A DNA stretch of 64,000 bases from Burkholderiales bacterium (GCA_016219375.1 JACRNC010000024.1:25515-89514); one strand, 5' to 3'. Shown: positions 33,665-42,496, counted from the first letter of the stretch. Numbers and translations are program-made. Notes: generated by a model from the sequence alone, not told the origin.

Positions 33665-34496
33665 ATGCGTTACGACGGCGACCTGCGCGGCCACACGGTG
33701 GTGATCACCGGCGCATCCAGCGGCATCGGGCGGGCGGCGGCCCATGCGTTTGCGCGCGAAGGTGCGCAGGTGGTGCTGGCGGCCCGCGGGCGACAGGCGC
33801 TGCAGGAGGTCGACGCCGATCGAGGCGCACCAGCGCGTGATCCAGGCCAACCTGCTGGGCCACATGCACGGCGCGCATGCGGTGCTGCCAGGCTTCATCG
33901 CCCAGGGCTGCGGCACGCTGATCAACACCATCTCGCTGGGTGCCTGGGCGCCGGCGCCCTATGCCACGGCCTATTCGGCCAGCAAGTTCGCGCTGCGCGG
34001 CTTCTCGGAGGCGCTGAGCGCGGAGCTCTCGGCCTGGCCGCACATCCACGTGTGCGACATCTTCCCCGGCTTCGTCGACACGCCGGGCATGCGCCATGCG
34101 GCCAACTACACCGGCGCCACGGTGCGTGCGGTGCCGCCGCTGGTCTCGCCCGAGGAGGTGGCGCAGGCGATGGTCAAGGTGGCCAAGTGGCCGCGGCGCG
34201 CGGTGACCATCGGCGGCTCGGCCCGGGTGGTGCGCGCCGGCCATGCGCTGGCGCCACGCCTGTCGGGCTGGATCGCGGCACGCGGCATGGACCACCACGC
34301 CCGCCACGGCGAGCCGGCGCCCCACACGGCCGGCAACCTGTTTGCGCCCAGCGAGCCGGCGGCCGTGTCCGGCGGCTTCCGGCAAGAGGCCCGCCAGCGC
34401 GCGGCGCGCAAGCCGCTGGTGCCCGTCCTGGGCGGCGCGCTGCTGGCCGGCGTGGCGCTCAACTGGTTGATGGGGCGGCGCGGCGCGGCAGTCTGA
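33665..34496 (+). pseudogene. SDR oxidoreductase, internally deleted and frameshifted
   Basis: Frame 1 encodes MRYDGDLRGHTVVITGASSGIGRAAAHAFAREGAQVVLAARGRQALQEV, an intact SDR N-terminus. It is preceded by the good ribosome binding site GAGGAGG. Near 33815 the homology jumps into another frame at TPIEAHQRVIQANLLG and continues with the catalytic YSASK to a complete C-terminus with a hydrophobic end. Compared with the SDR at 10495-11649 about 55 codons are missing, including the NNAG segment, and the frame is shifted. The product cannot be functional unless a sequencing error is involved; the missing length argues against a simple error. Confidence 0.85.
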
Positions 34497-34535
34497 TGCG
34501 CGCAGGGGCCGCGGGGCGGTGCCGGCCGAGCCGAC

Positions 34536-35105
34536 TCAGGCCCGCCGCGGCGGCCTGCGGCGCAGCGTGCGGATGAGCTCCTCGCCGAAGGGCCCCACCA
34601 CCAGCAGCAGCGTGGCCACCGCCAGGCCGATCAGATAGCTGGTGGGCAGGGGCGGGTCCTTCCAGCGCAGCGTCCAGTCGGCCGGGGCGGCCCCGACGAG
34701 CGACAGCGTGGCCGACGGGTGCAGCAGCATCAGCGCCACCAGCGCGCCCCAGGGCAGTACCTCCTGGAACGCATGCACCTGCTGCTCGGCCGGCGAGATG
34801 GTGCGGCGGCTGCCGGCCCAGCGCAGGTCCCAGGCGGTGGTGAGCTCATGCGCCAGCACGCCGGCCAGGCCGATGGCCAGCACCAGGGTGTTGACCTGGG
34901 CCAGCAGGGCGATGGCGATGGGGATGCCCGTCTCCAGCAGCAGCAGCTGGTGCAGCAGCGACTCGCGCCAGCCGGCGGTGTATTCGATGCGGCCGCGCCG
35001 GTGGCACAGCCAGTCGCCCCAGCCGGCCAGCAGCCAGGCGGGCAGCACGATGTACATCAGCAGCCCGCGCAGCAGCACGGGCATCAGGCTGGCGTCGGCA
35101 CTCAT
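34536..35105 (-). CDS. Unknown membrane protein with ordered His/Glu residues
   Basis: The product is 189 residues with about four to five membrane segments. MSADASLMPVLLRGLLMYIVLPAWLLAGWGDWLCHRR is the preferred start region (35105); the frame extends upstream. Striking polar residues sit at membrane borders: DWLCHRRGRIE, HQLLLLETGIP, HELTTAWDLRW and EQQVHAFQEVLPW. Such a pattern suggests a metal site or hydroxylase-like active site, but I do not recognise the family. It is convergent with the SDR pseudogene. Confidence 0.7.
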   Translation of the reverse strand: MSADASLMPVLLRGLLMYIVLPAWLLAGWGDWLCHRRGRIEYTAGWRESLLHQLLLLETGIPIAIALLAQVNTLVLAIGLAGVLAHELTTAWDLRWAGSRRTISPAEQQVHAFQEVLPWGALVALMLLHPSATLSLVGAAPADWTLRWKDPPLPTSYLIGLAVATLLLVVGPFGEELIRTLRRRPPRRA

Positions 35106-35306
35106 GCGGCCATCATCGGCCCGTACCGGCGGATGGCGCAAGCCGGCGGGAAAGCCACGCCGGGCCACGATGCTCCGTCATGCGCACGGCCGCCACCCGG
35201 CATGCGAGCCGGCGCGGGGGCAATGGTGTCACCCGGCAGTCGCGCCGCTGATGCGGGCGACCGATCGGCAAGCGACGGTGCAGATCCGTCCTCACATCCA
35301 GAGCGT

Positions 35307-35825
35307 TTAACGCCGCCCGCGCAGCAGCAGCCCGCCCAGCGCCAGGCCCACGGCGAAGGCGCCGTAGGTCAGGAACACGCTGCGCGAGGACAGCCGGCGC
35401 TCGAAGCCCGGGGTGAGCCGCTGCGGCACCAGCTTGAGGTCCACCGCCGCCGCAATCGCCGTGGTGCCGGCGGCGGCCAGGGCCACGCGCTTGATGTTGC
35501 GGCCGGCGCCGCCGCGCAGCAGCTGGTCGAACAGCAGGCCCCAGAACACGCCGCTGGCCTGGTGGATGAGCGCGCCGGGCAGGGTGTAGCGCAGGCTGGC
35601 GTCGTCCTGCACCAGGGCCTTGTCGCCATAGACCCAGTGGCTGGGCGCGTTGATGGGCGCCACCGCGCTGCCCGTCTCCTGCCGGCCGCGCCGGGCCATC
35701 ACGCCCATCGACAGCAGGCCGGCCAGCGTGCCGCTGACGGCCGCGCGCTTGACCGACGACAGCGCGGCCTGGGCCAGGGCGCCGCGCAGCGAGGGCGTGG
35801 CGGCGATGGGGTGGAGGGCGGACAT
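35307..35825 (-). CDS. Hypothetical membrane protein
   Basis: The product is 172 residues, with an N-terminal amphipathic segment, hydrophobic stretches near 29-43, 82-103, 110-125 and 150-167, and conserved-looking aromatic residues (SHWVYGD, HQASGVFWGLLFDQLL). GGAAGAG precedes the ATG by three bases. It is divergent from the epimerase-DoxX gene. I do not recognise the family with certainty. Confidence 0.7.
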   Translation of the reverse strand: MSALHPIAATPSLRGALAQAALSSVKRAAVSGTLAGLLSMGVMARRGRQETGSAVAPINAPSHWVYGDKALVQDDASLRYTLPGALIHQASGVFWGLLFDQLLRGGAGRNIKRVALAAAGTTAIAAAVDLKLVPQRLTPGFERRLSSRSVFLTYGAFAVGLALGGLLLRGRR

Positions 35826-35939
35826 GACTCTTCCTTGTTCGATGGGTGTCGCAGGCAGCGGGCCGGTTGCGGCGCACGGCCCGGGGAATGTGGCTTGCCG
35901 GCCAACGGCAATCGGTGTTCCGTCCTGCCCTGCCACGTG

Positions 35940-37322
35940 ATGCAAGCTCCTGCCCTGCCCTCCTTGCGTGTGCTGCTCACCGGCGCCACCGGCCTGATCG
36001 GCTCGGCCATCGGCGACGCGCTGTCCGCGCGCGGCCATCAGGTGGTGCGTGTGGTGCGCGACCCCGTGGCCGCGGCGCATCGCTGGCCGGGGCAGCCGAC
36101 GGTGGAGCGCGACATGGCCCGCGCGCATCGGCCCGAGCACTGGGCCCCGGCGCTGGCCGGCATCGACGTGGTGGTCAACGCCGTGGGCATCCTGCAGGAG
36201 CGCGGCGCGCAGACCTTCGATGCGCTGCACCGGCGCGGGCCGGTGGCCTTGTTCCAGGCCGCCGCCGATGCATGCGTGCAGCGCGTGGTGCAGGTCTCGG
36301 CCCTGGGTGCCGACGAGGGCGCGCAGACGGCCTATCACCTGAGCAAGCGCGACGCGGACGAGGCGCTGCTGGGCCTGGCCCGCGCCGGGCGGCTGCAGGC
36401 CGTGGTGCTGCAGCCGTCCCTCATCTTCTCGCCGCAGGGAGCCAGCACGACGATGTTCAGCACCTGGGCCAGCCTGCCGGTGATCCCGCTGCCCGCGGGC
36501 GGCGGCCAGGGCGTGCAGCCGGTGCACCTGGAGGATGTGGTGCAGATCGCCGTGGCGGCGGTGGAGGGCCGTGCCCCCGCGGGCGCTGACGCAGCGCAGC
36601 GCATCGCCGTGGTCGGCCCCACGCCGCTGACCCTGCGCAGCTACCTGCTCACGCTGCGCCGCGGGATGGGCCTGGGCCGTGCGTGGACCGTGGCCATCCC
36701 CGCGCCGCTGGTCGAGTGGGCCGTGCGCATCGCCGCCCGCCTGCCCGGCGCACTGGCCGATGAAGACACCTGGCGCATGCTGCAGCGGGGCAACGTGGCC
36801 GATGCACGCGACACGGTGGCCTGGCTGGGCCACGAGCCGCGTGCGGCCGACCGCTTCATCCCCGCCGCCTGGCGTGACGGCCTGCGTGCGCGGGCGGCGC
36901 TCAACTGGCTGCTGCCGCTGCTGCGCGCCAGCGTCGCTGCGGTGTGGATCGTCACCGCCATCGTCTCGGCCTTCGTGTGGCCGGTGGACGGCCCGGACGG
37001 CAGCCTGGCCCTGCTGCGCGCCACCGGCATCGGGCCCGGCTCCGGCAGCCCCGGTTGGCTGGCCACGCGGGAGGCCGGCTTGCTGGCGCTGTATGGCGCC
37101 GCGGCGCTGGACGGCGTGCTGGGCGTGCTGACGCTGCTCAAGCCCAGCCGCTGGCTGTGGCGGGCACAGATGGCGCTGATGGGCTTCTACACGGTGATGA
37201 TCAGCCTGTGCCTGCCGCAGTTCTGGGCGCATCCGTATGGCCCGGTACTGAAGAACCTGCCGCTGCTGGCGGTGCTGATCCTGCTGCACCACTTCGAGCC
37301 ACCCCAAGCGAGGCCCCGGTGA
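35940..37322 (+). CDS. NAD-dependent epimerase/YbjT-like protein fused to a DoxX-like membrane domain
   Basis: The 460-residue protein has an N-terminal Rossmann domain (VLLTGATGLIGSAIGDALSARGHQVVRVVRDP) of the atypical extended SDR type to about residue 300. Its C-terminal 150 residues hold four membrane segments of DoxX-like character (LLPLLRASVAAVWIVTAIVSAFVW, ALYGAAALDGVLGVLTLL). This two-part architecture occurs in a group of YbjT-like proteins. Its TGA overlaps the GTG start of the next gene by four bases, so both are co-translated. Function is unknown; a membrane-associated redox role is an inference. Confidence 0.83.
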   Translation: MQAPALPSLRVLLTGATGLIGSAIGDALSARGHQVVRVVRDPVAAAHRWPGQPTVERDMARAHRPEHWAPALAGIDVVVNAVGILQERGAQTFDALHRRGPVALFQAAADACVQRVVQVSALGADEGAQTAYHLSKRDADEALLGLARAGRLQAVVLQPSLIFSPQGASTTMFSTWASLPVIPLPAGGGQGVQPVHLEDVVQIAVAAVEGRAPAGADAAQRIAVVGPTPLTLRSYLLTLRRGMGLGRAWTVAIPAPLVEWAVRIAARLPGALADEDTWRMLQRGNVADARDTVAWLGHEPRAADRFIPAAWRDGLRARAALNWLLPLLRASVAAVWIVTAIVSAFVWPVDGPDGSLALLRATGIGPGSGSPGWLATREAGLLALYGAAALDGVLGVLTLLKPSRWLWRAQMALMGFYTVMISLCLPQFWAHPYGPVLKNLPLLAVLILLHHFEPPQARPR

Positions 37323-37783
37323 GCTACCTGATCGCCAAATGGCTGCACATCCTGTCGTCCACCGTGCTCTTCGGCACCGGCATCGGCAGCGCGTTCTACA
37401 TGTTCTTCGCCACGCTCAAGCGCGACCCGCGCGTGGTGGCGTCGGTGGTGGGCCTGGTGGTGTGGGCGGATGCGATCTTCACCACCAGCACCATCATCTT
37501 CCAGCCCCTGAGCGGCTGGACCATGCTGCACCTGGCCGGCATCCCGCTTTCGACCCGCTGGGTGCAGTGGTCCATTGGCCTGTATGTGCTGGCCACGGCC
37601 TGTTGGCTGCCGGTGGTGTGGCTGCAGATCAAGCTGCGCGACATCGCCCGCCAGGCCGCCGCCGCCGGCACGCCGCTGCCGCGGCGCTACTGGCGGCTCT
37701 TCGCCGTCTGGGTGGCGCTGGGCGTGCCGGCGCTGATCGCCTTCCTGGTCATCTTCTGGTTGATGGTGGCCAAGCCGGCTTGA
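37319..37783 (+). CDS. DUF2269-like integral membrane protein
   Basis: The product is 154 residues with four membrane segments: LIAKWLHILSSTVLFGTGIGSAFYMFF, VVGLVVWADAIFTTSTIIFQPLSGWTML, QWSIGLYVLATACWLPVVWLQI and LFAVWVALGVPALIAFLVIFWLM. The conserved His in KWLHI and the overall pattern fit the DUF2269 family. Translation starts at a GTG in a GTGA overlap with the epimerase-DoxX gene. This two-gene unit (epimerase-DoxX plus DUF2269) is a plausible functional pair. Confidence 0.82.
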   Translation: MSYLIAKWLHILSSTVLFGTGIGSAFYMFFATLKRDPRVVASVVGLVVWADAIFTTSTIIFQPLSGWTMLHLAGIPLSTRWVQWSIGLYVLATACWLPVVWLQIKLRDIARQAAAAGTPLPRRYWRLFAVWVALGVPALIAFLVIFWLMVAKPA

Positions 37784-37879
37784 GGGCCGGCTGGGGTGGC
37801 GAAGCCGGCTTGAGCGCTGCACGACGTGGCGGCTGCCGCTTGGGCCGCACGCCGGTCGCGTGCAGCCGCCGGCCGGGCC

Positions 37880-38491
37880 TCAGCGCAGCAGCCGTTCGGC
37901 TTTGAGGGCCGCCTGCACCGCCGGCCGCTCGCGGACGCGGTCCATGTAGGCGGCGATGTGCGGCCATTGCTGCACGTCGATCTTGACCCACTGCGTCCAG
38001 TTGACGACGGTGAAGAGGTACGCATCGGCCACGGTGAAGTGCGTGCCCATCAGCAGCTCGTGGCCGGGCTGGGCCAGCTGCTCATCGACCCAGGCCAGGC
38101 GCCTGGCGATGCTGGCCCGCGCGGCGGCCTGCGTCTCCTCGTGCGAGGGATAGAACAGCGGCGCGAAGCTCTTGTGCAGCTCGGAGGTGATGAAGTTGAG
38201 CCACTCCATCAGCCGGTAGCGCTCCAGCGTGCCGAAGGGCGGCGCCAGCTTGGCAGCCGGGGCCAGGTCGGCGATGTACTGCAGGATGACGCCGGCCTCG
38301 GTCAGGCGCTCACCGTCGTCGAGCTCCAGCACGGGCACGTAGCCCTTGGGGTTGATGGTGTGGAAGTCGGTGCCGTCGTCGAGCTTGTGCGTCTTGGTGC
38401 TGGCACGCACCAGCTCGAAGGGCAGCTCGGCCTCGCGCAGCGCGATGTGCGGAGCGAGCGAGCAGGCGCCGTTGCTGTAGTAGAGCTTCAT
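37880..38491 (-). CDS. Glutathione S-transferase (beta-class-like)
   Basis: The 203-residue protein starts MKLYYSNGACSLAPHIALREAELPFELV, the N-terminal thioredoxin-fold domain of bacterial beta-class GSTs with the conserved Cys10. GYVPVLELDDGERLTEAGVILQYIAD is the glutathione-binding beta3-beta4 and SNAIL-type region. The C-terminal helical domain includes LLMGTHFTVADAYLFTVVNW. It probably conjugates glutathione to electrophiles; the substrate is unknown. The ATG at 38491 gives the family length. Confidence 0.92.
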   Translation of the reverse strand: MKLYYSNGACSLAPHIALREAELPFELVRASTKTHKLDDGTDFHTINPKGYVPVLELDDGERLTEAGVILQYIADLAPAAKLAPPFGTLERYRLMEWLNFITSELHKSFAPLFYPSHEETQAAARASIARRLAWVDEQLAQPGHELLMGTHFTVADAYLFTVVNWTQWVKIDVQQWPHIAAYMDRVRERPAVQAALKAERLLR

Positions 38492-38618
38492 GCGGGTCCT
38501 CGTGTGGGCAGCCAAAGGTGCCGGGCATGCTACTGCGCAGGGCTTGCGCGTGCAGGGACTGCCCCGGGCGCCCCGGCTCGCGCATCGCGTCGTCAGCGCC
38601 TTGGTTGCGCTTGCCGCA

Positions 38619-38647
38619 GAAAAGCAAAACGGCTCCCGCAGGAGCCG
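38619..38647 (-). terminator. Terminator of acyl-CoA dehydrogenase operon 1
   Basis: On the minus strand a 7-bp stem CGGCTCC/GGAGCCG with a TGCG loop is followed by TTTTGCTTTTCT. It starts 26 bases after the stop of the small acyl-CoA dehydrogenase gene. Confidence 0.85.
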
Positions 38648-38672
38648 CCTTGCCGCGATCGCGATGGCCCGG

Positions 38673-39818
38673 TCAGGCTGCAGCTCGCGACAGCTGCGCG
38701 AAGCGCGCCAGGTGCTCGTCCGTCTCGCCGCCGCGCAGCTCGAAGGCCACCAGGCGCTTGAAGCCGTGGCTGAGCGCCAGCTCGTCGGTCATGCCCATGC
38801 CGCCGTGCAGCTGCACCGCGTTCTGGCCGATGAAGCGCGCGGCCTGGCCCAGCGTGACCTTGGCCGCAGACAGGATGCGCGCGCGCTCGGCCGCCGGCCC
38901 TTGCGTGCCGCGCAGCGTGGCCAGGACAACCATCGAGCGCGACTGCTCCAGGTGCAGCACCATGTCGGCCGCGCGGTGCTGCAGGGCCTGGAAGCGGCCG
39001 ATGGGCTGGCCGAACTGCTGGCGGGTCTTGAGGTACTCCACCGTGGCGTCGAACACCGACTCCATCGCGCCCAGCGCATCGGCCATCAGCGCGGCCAGGC
39101 CCTTGTCCTGGGCGAACCGGATGCCCTCGGATGCGGCGCCTTCCGTGCCGATCAGGGCCGACGCGGACAGGCGCAGGCCCTGCAGCTTCACGTCGGCCGC
39201 GCGCTGGCCGTCCACCGTGGGCAGGCTGCGCAGCAGCAGGCCCGCCGTGCCGGCCGGCACGCGAAAGAGCGACACGCCCTGCACATCACCCGGCTGGCCC
39301 GAGGTGCGCGCCGAGACCAGCAGCTCATCCGCTGCGGCGGCATGCATCACGACCGGCTTGTGGCCGTCGAGTACCCAGCCGTCGCCGTCGCGGCGCGCGG
39401 TGGTGGCCACGCGGCTCACGTCGCCTTCGGCGGCCGATTCCTCGTGCGCCAGCACCACGATGCGCTCGCCCGCGGCCATCGCCGGCAGCAGCTCGGCCTG
39501 CTGCTCATCGCTGGCCACCTCGCGCAGCACATGCGTGGCGACCACGGCGCTGGCCGCCACCGGCTCCAGCACCAGGCCGCGGCCCAGGGCCTGCATGACG
39601 ATCATGGTCTCCACCGAGCCGGCGTTCAGGCCGCCGTGGTCCTCGGGCACGTTCAGGGCCAGCACGCCCAGGTCGGCCAGGGCCTGCCAGGTGTCGCGGC
39701 TGAAGCCGGCCTCGCTGCGCAGGATGGCGTTGCGCTGCTCGAAGCCGTAGTCCTTGCTCACGAAGCGCCGCAGCAGGTCGTCGAGCTGGCGCTGCTCATC
39801 ATTGAGGTTGAAGTTCAT
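38673..39818 (-). CDS. Acyl-CoA dehydrogenase, small partner of pair 1 (PimD-like)
   Basis: The 381-residue protein starts MNFNLNDEQRQLDDLLRRFVSKDYGFEQRN. It has the acyl-CoA dehydrogenase N- and middle domains (VSLFRVPAGTAGLL, GDGWVLDGHKPVV) and a C-terminal FAD-binding helical domain with AVQLHGGMGMTDELALSHGFKRL. It resembles the small subunit of pimeloyl-CoA dehydrogenase. It follows the large subunit gene by 10 bases. The catalytic base and subunit contacts cannot be assigned with confidence by eye. It probably forms a heteromeric enzyme with the product of 39829-41034. Confidence 0.9.
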   Translation of the reverse strand: MNFNLNDEQRQLDDLLRRFVSKDYGFEQRNAILRSEAGFSRDTWQALADLGVLALNVPEDHGGLNAGSVETMIVMQALGRGLVLEPVAASAVVATHVLREVASDEQQAELLPAMAAGERIVVLAHEESAAEGDVSRVATTARRDGDGWVLDGHKPVVMHAAAADELLVSARTSGQPGDVQGVSLFRVPAGTAGLLLRSLPTVDGQRAADVKLQGLRLSASALIGTEGAASEGIRFAQDKGLAALMADALGAMESVFDATVEYLKTRQQFGQPIGRFQALQHRAADMVLHLEQSRSMVVLATLRGTQGPAAERARILSAAKVTLGQAARFIGQNAVQLHGGMGMTDELALSHGFKRLVAFELRGGETDEHLARFAQLSRAAA

Positions 39819-39828
39819 TGCCTGGATC

Positions 39829-41034
39829 TCACAGCTGGAGAATGGTCTGCGCCACGATGTTCTTCTGGATCTCGTTGGAGCCGCCGAAGATCGAGAGCTT
39901 GCGCAGGTTCAGATAGGCCGCGGCCAGCGGCGTGTCGGCGCCGGGCTCGCCGGGGGCGGGGAGCTCACCCTTGAGCGCCGCGGCATCCCACAGCAGCGCA
40001 TCGGTGCCGGCGGCCAGCAGCAGCAACTCGCTGAGCGCCTGCTGGATCTCGGTGCCCTTGACCTTGAGGATGGAGGCCGCCGGGCCGGGCGCGCGCTTCT
40101 CGGACTCGGCGCTGAGCACGCGCAGGTTGGTGATCTCCAGCGCCATCAGGTCGATCTCGACCTGCGCGATGCGCGCGGCGAACAGCGGGTCGTCGATCAG
40201 CGGGCGGCCGGCCTTCTGACGCTGCGCGGCCACACGCTTGATGCGGGCCAGTTCGCGCTTGGCGATGCCGATGCCCGCGATGTTGGCCCGCTCATGGCCG
40301 AGCAGGAACTTGGCATAGGTCCAGCCCTGGTTCTCCTCGCCCACCAGGTTCTCCACCGGCACGCGCACGTCCTCGAACCAGACCTCGTTGACCTCGTGCG
40401 CGCCATCCAGCGTGATGATGGGCCGCACGGTGATGCCCGGCGTCTTCATGTCGATCAGCAGGAAGCTGATGCCGCGCTGCGGCTTGGCCTGCGCGTCGGT
40501 GCGCACCAGGCAGAAGATCCAGTCGGCATGCTGGCCCAGCGTGGTCCAGGTCTTCTGACCGTTGACCACGTAGTGGTCGCCTTTCTCGTCATGGACGCGC
40601 ACGGCCTTGGTCTTGAGCGACGCCAGGTCCGAGCCGGAGCCCGGCTCAGAGTAGCCCTGGCACCACCAGTCCTCGGCCGACAGGATGCGCGGCAGGAAGC
40701 GCTTTTGCTGCTCGGGGCTGCCGAAGGCCATGATCACCGGCGCCACCATCTTGATGCCGAAGGGGATCAGCCGCGGCGCGCCGGCCGCGGCGCACTCTTC
40801 TTCGAAGATGTACTGCTGCGTCGCCGTCCAGCCCGGGCCGCCGTGCTCCCTGGGCCAGCCGGGGCCGCCCCAGCCGCGCTCGTTGAGGATGCGCTGCCAC
40901 TGCACGTGCTCCTCGCGCGTCAGGTGCAGGCCGCTGGTGACCTTGCGGCGGATGCCGTCGGGCAGCTTGGCGCGCACGAAGGCACGCACTTCGTCGCGGA
41001 AGGCCAGGTCGTCGGGGGTCAGGTCGAGGTCCAT
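39829..41034 (-). CDS. Acyl-CoA dehydrogenase, large partner of pair 1 (PimC-like)
   Basis: The 401-residue protein starts MDLDLTPDDLAFRDEVRAFVRAKLPDGIRRKV. FAD/substrate motifs include QGYSEPGSGSDLASLKTKAV, HYVVNGQKTWTTLGQHADWIFC and ISFLLIDMKTPGITVRP. The C-terminal GGSNEIQKNIVAQTILQL is intact. It is closest in type to PimC, the large subunit of pimeloyl-CoA dehydrogenase. A paralogue of about 60% identity by eye lies at 58736-59935. It is divergent from the iclR-type gene, with a palindromic site between. Confidence 0.92.
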   Translation of the reverse strand: MDLDLTPDDLAFRDEVRAFVRAKLPDGIRRKVTSGLHLTREEHVQWQRILNERGWGGPGWPREHGGPGWTATQQYIFEEECAAAGAPRLIPFGIKMVAPVIMAFGSPEQQKRFLPRILSAEDWWCQGYSEPGSGSDLASLKTKAVRVHDEKGDHYVVNGQKTWTTLGQHADWIFCLVRTDAQAKPQRGISFLLIDMKTPGITVRPIITLDGAHEVNEVWFEDVRVPVENLVGEENQGWTYAKFLLGHERANIAGIGIAKRELARIKRVAAQRQKAGRPLIDDPLFAARIAQVEIDLMALEITNLRVLSAESEKRAPGPAASILKVKGTEIQQALSELLLLAAGTDALLWDAAALKGELPAPGEPGADTPLAAAYLNLRKLSIFGGSNEIQKNIVAQTILQL

Positions 41035-41463
41035 GATGGTCGGGCGGAACGTCGAGGAAGGAGCGCGGGGCGGGTAGATCAAGCCGTGTGCGAAAAATCC
41101 ACCGAGGCCCGCTGTGCGGAACGTTGTTCCGGTATAGTCAGCCATTGTCGCAGCGGATCGGCGCGCTGTGCAGGCCTGCGCCTGCGGGTTTGCCATAGGG
41201 CTGCGCTGGCTTTCATGCTGCAGGGCGGCGGGTTAACGCCGATGCCGCGCCGCAGCACCCATGCCAGCATGCGCGCCATTGACGCCGCCAGAAGCGGGCC
41301 GGCATTCTGCGGTGCAGCGTAGCTTCATCCCGCAGGCCCGCCCTTCAGCGTTCCGCCCAGCGCGCCCGTCAGCATTCCTCGCCATTCCACCTGGCAGCAA
41401 ACTGCAGCTGCAATCGAGCCGCCCGCCGGTTATCCCAGGCACTTTCTTGACCCTGCCGCCGAC
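41035..41463. other. Divergent promoter region of acyl-CoA dehydrogenase operon 1 and iclR
   Basis: This 429-base region has no gene. It holds the dyad at 41117-41131 and TATAGT at 41133-41138, a plausible -10 for the iclR direction. The stretch beyond 41200 has repeats of CGCCCGTTCAGCGTTCCGC-like composition but no further readable elements. Confidence 0.6.
41117..41131. promoter_or_regulatory. Palindromic operator candidate CGGAACGTTGTTCCG
   Basis: A perfect 6-bp dyad CGGAAC-GTT-GTTCCG overlaps a TATAGT -10-like element in the divergent region between acyl-CoA dehydrogenase operon 1 and the IclR gene. IclR-family regulators bind such short palindromes. It is a natural candidate for autoregulation and operon control. 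Confidence 0.5.
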
Positions 41464-42339
41464 ATGACGACCACCGACACCGCCCTTATGGCCCAGACCG
41501 CGGCCGGCACGGCTGCCGCCGGCAGCGACCTGGCCCTGCCCGCCAAGACCGTCGTGCGCCGCCGCGAGCCCAAGCGCAAGGAAGACCGCCACTTCGTCAC
41601 CGCGCTGGCCCGCGGGCTGGAGGTGCTGTCGTGCTTCCGCAGCGGCGACCGCGCCCTGGGCAACCAGGAGATCGCGCAGCGCTGCAAGCTGCCCAAGTCC
41701 ACCGTCTCGCGGCTGACCTCCACGCTGACCAAGCTCGGCTACCTGATCCAGATCGAGGAAAGCGGCAAGTACCGCCTGGGCACGGCCACGCTGTCGCTGG
41801 GCAGCTCGGTGCTGGCCCGGCTGGACGTGCGCCAGCTGGCCCGCCCGCTGATGCAGGAGCTGGCCGACTACTCACGCGCCATGGTGTCGCTGGGCACGCG
41901 CGACCGGCTGTCCATGCTCTATGTGGAGAACTGCCGCAGCAGCTCGGCGCTCACGCTCAGCCAGGACGTGGGCTCGCGCATCCCCATCACCACCTCGGCG
42001 ATGGGCCGTGCCTACCTGGCCGTGACCAGCGAGCGCGAGCGCAACGACATCATGGAGCGCGTGCAGGAGTACGACGAGCAGGCCTGGCCCGCCATCCGCG
42101 ACGGCATCGTCAAGGGCCTGGAGGACTACCGCACGCTGGGCTGCACCTGCTCCTTCGGCGACCTGCAGCCCGATGTCAACGGCATCGCCGTGGCCTTCAA
42201 CCCGGGCGGCAGCCTGCCCATCATGGCCATCAGCTGCGCGGGGCCGGCCTTCCAGATCTCGCGCGACTTCCTGCTCAATGAGGCCCGCCCGCGCCTGATC
42301 GAGATGGTGCACAAGCTGGAGTCGTCGCTCGGGCGCTGA
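41464..42339 (+). CDS. IclR-family transcriptional regulator
   Basis: The product is 291 residues. After a 40-residue Ala-rich lead, FVTALARGLEVLSCFRSGDRALGNQEIAQRCKLPKSTVSRLTSTLTKLGYL is the winged helix-turn-helix. The C-terminal IclR effector domain follows (MVSLGTRDRLSMLYVENCRSSSALTLSQDVGSRIPITTSAMGRAYLA). It is divergent from acyl-CoA dehydrogenase operon 1, a typical position for a pathway repressor or activator. The effector is probably an acyl-CoA or a related acid. A perfect terminator follows at 42399. Confidence 0.93.
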   Translation: MTTTDTALMAQTAAGTAAAGSDLALPAKTVVRRREPKRKEDRHFVTALARGLEVLSCFRSGDRALGNQEIAQRCKLPKSTVSRLTSTLTKLGYLIQIEESGKYRLGTATLSLGSSVLARLDVRQLARPLMQELADYSRAMVSLGTRDRLSMLYVENCRSSSALTLSQDVGSRIPITTSAMGRAYLAVTSERERNDIMERVQEYDEQAWPAIRDGIVKGLEDYRTLGCTCSFGDLQPDVNGIAVAFNPGGSLPIMAISCAGPAFQISRDFLLNEARPRLIEMVHKLESSLGR

Positions 42340-42398
42340 CGGCAAGGAGCACCGGGCGCCGCCGGGTGGAGGCGGTGCCCGCCCGTCCAGGAAGGACA

Positions 42399-42425
42399 AA
42401 GCCGGCTCGCGAGCCGGCTTTTTTG
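42399..42425. terminator. Bidirectional terminator between iclR and bfd
   Basis: A perfect palindrome AAGCCGGCTC/GAGCCGGCTT with a two-base centre is followed by TTTT on the plus strand. AAA on the opposite side gives a T tract for the minus strand as well. It lies between convergent iclR and bfd. Confidence 0.85.
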
Positions 42426-42496
42426 CGTGGGAAGCGTGCGGGCGCGCCGCTCGCTTGTCCGCTCGGGCTTTGGCGCCGAGTCGGCAGCGGCGCTGC

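Noticed and set aside
33468..33704. A 78-codon GTG-started frame before the SDR pseudogene
   Set aside because: No ribosome binding site, no family features, and it overlaps the SDR start in another frame.
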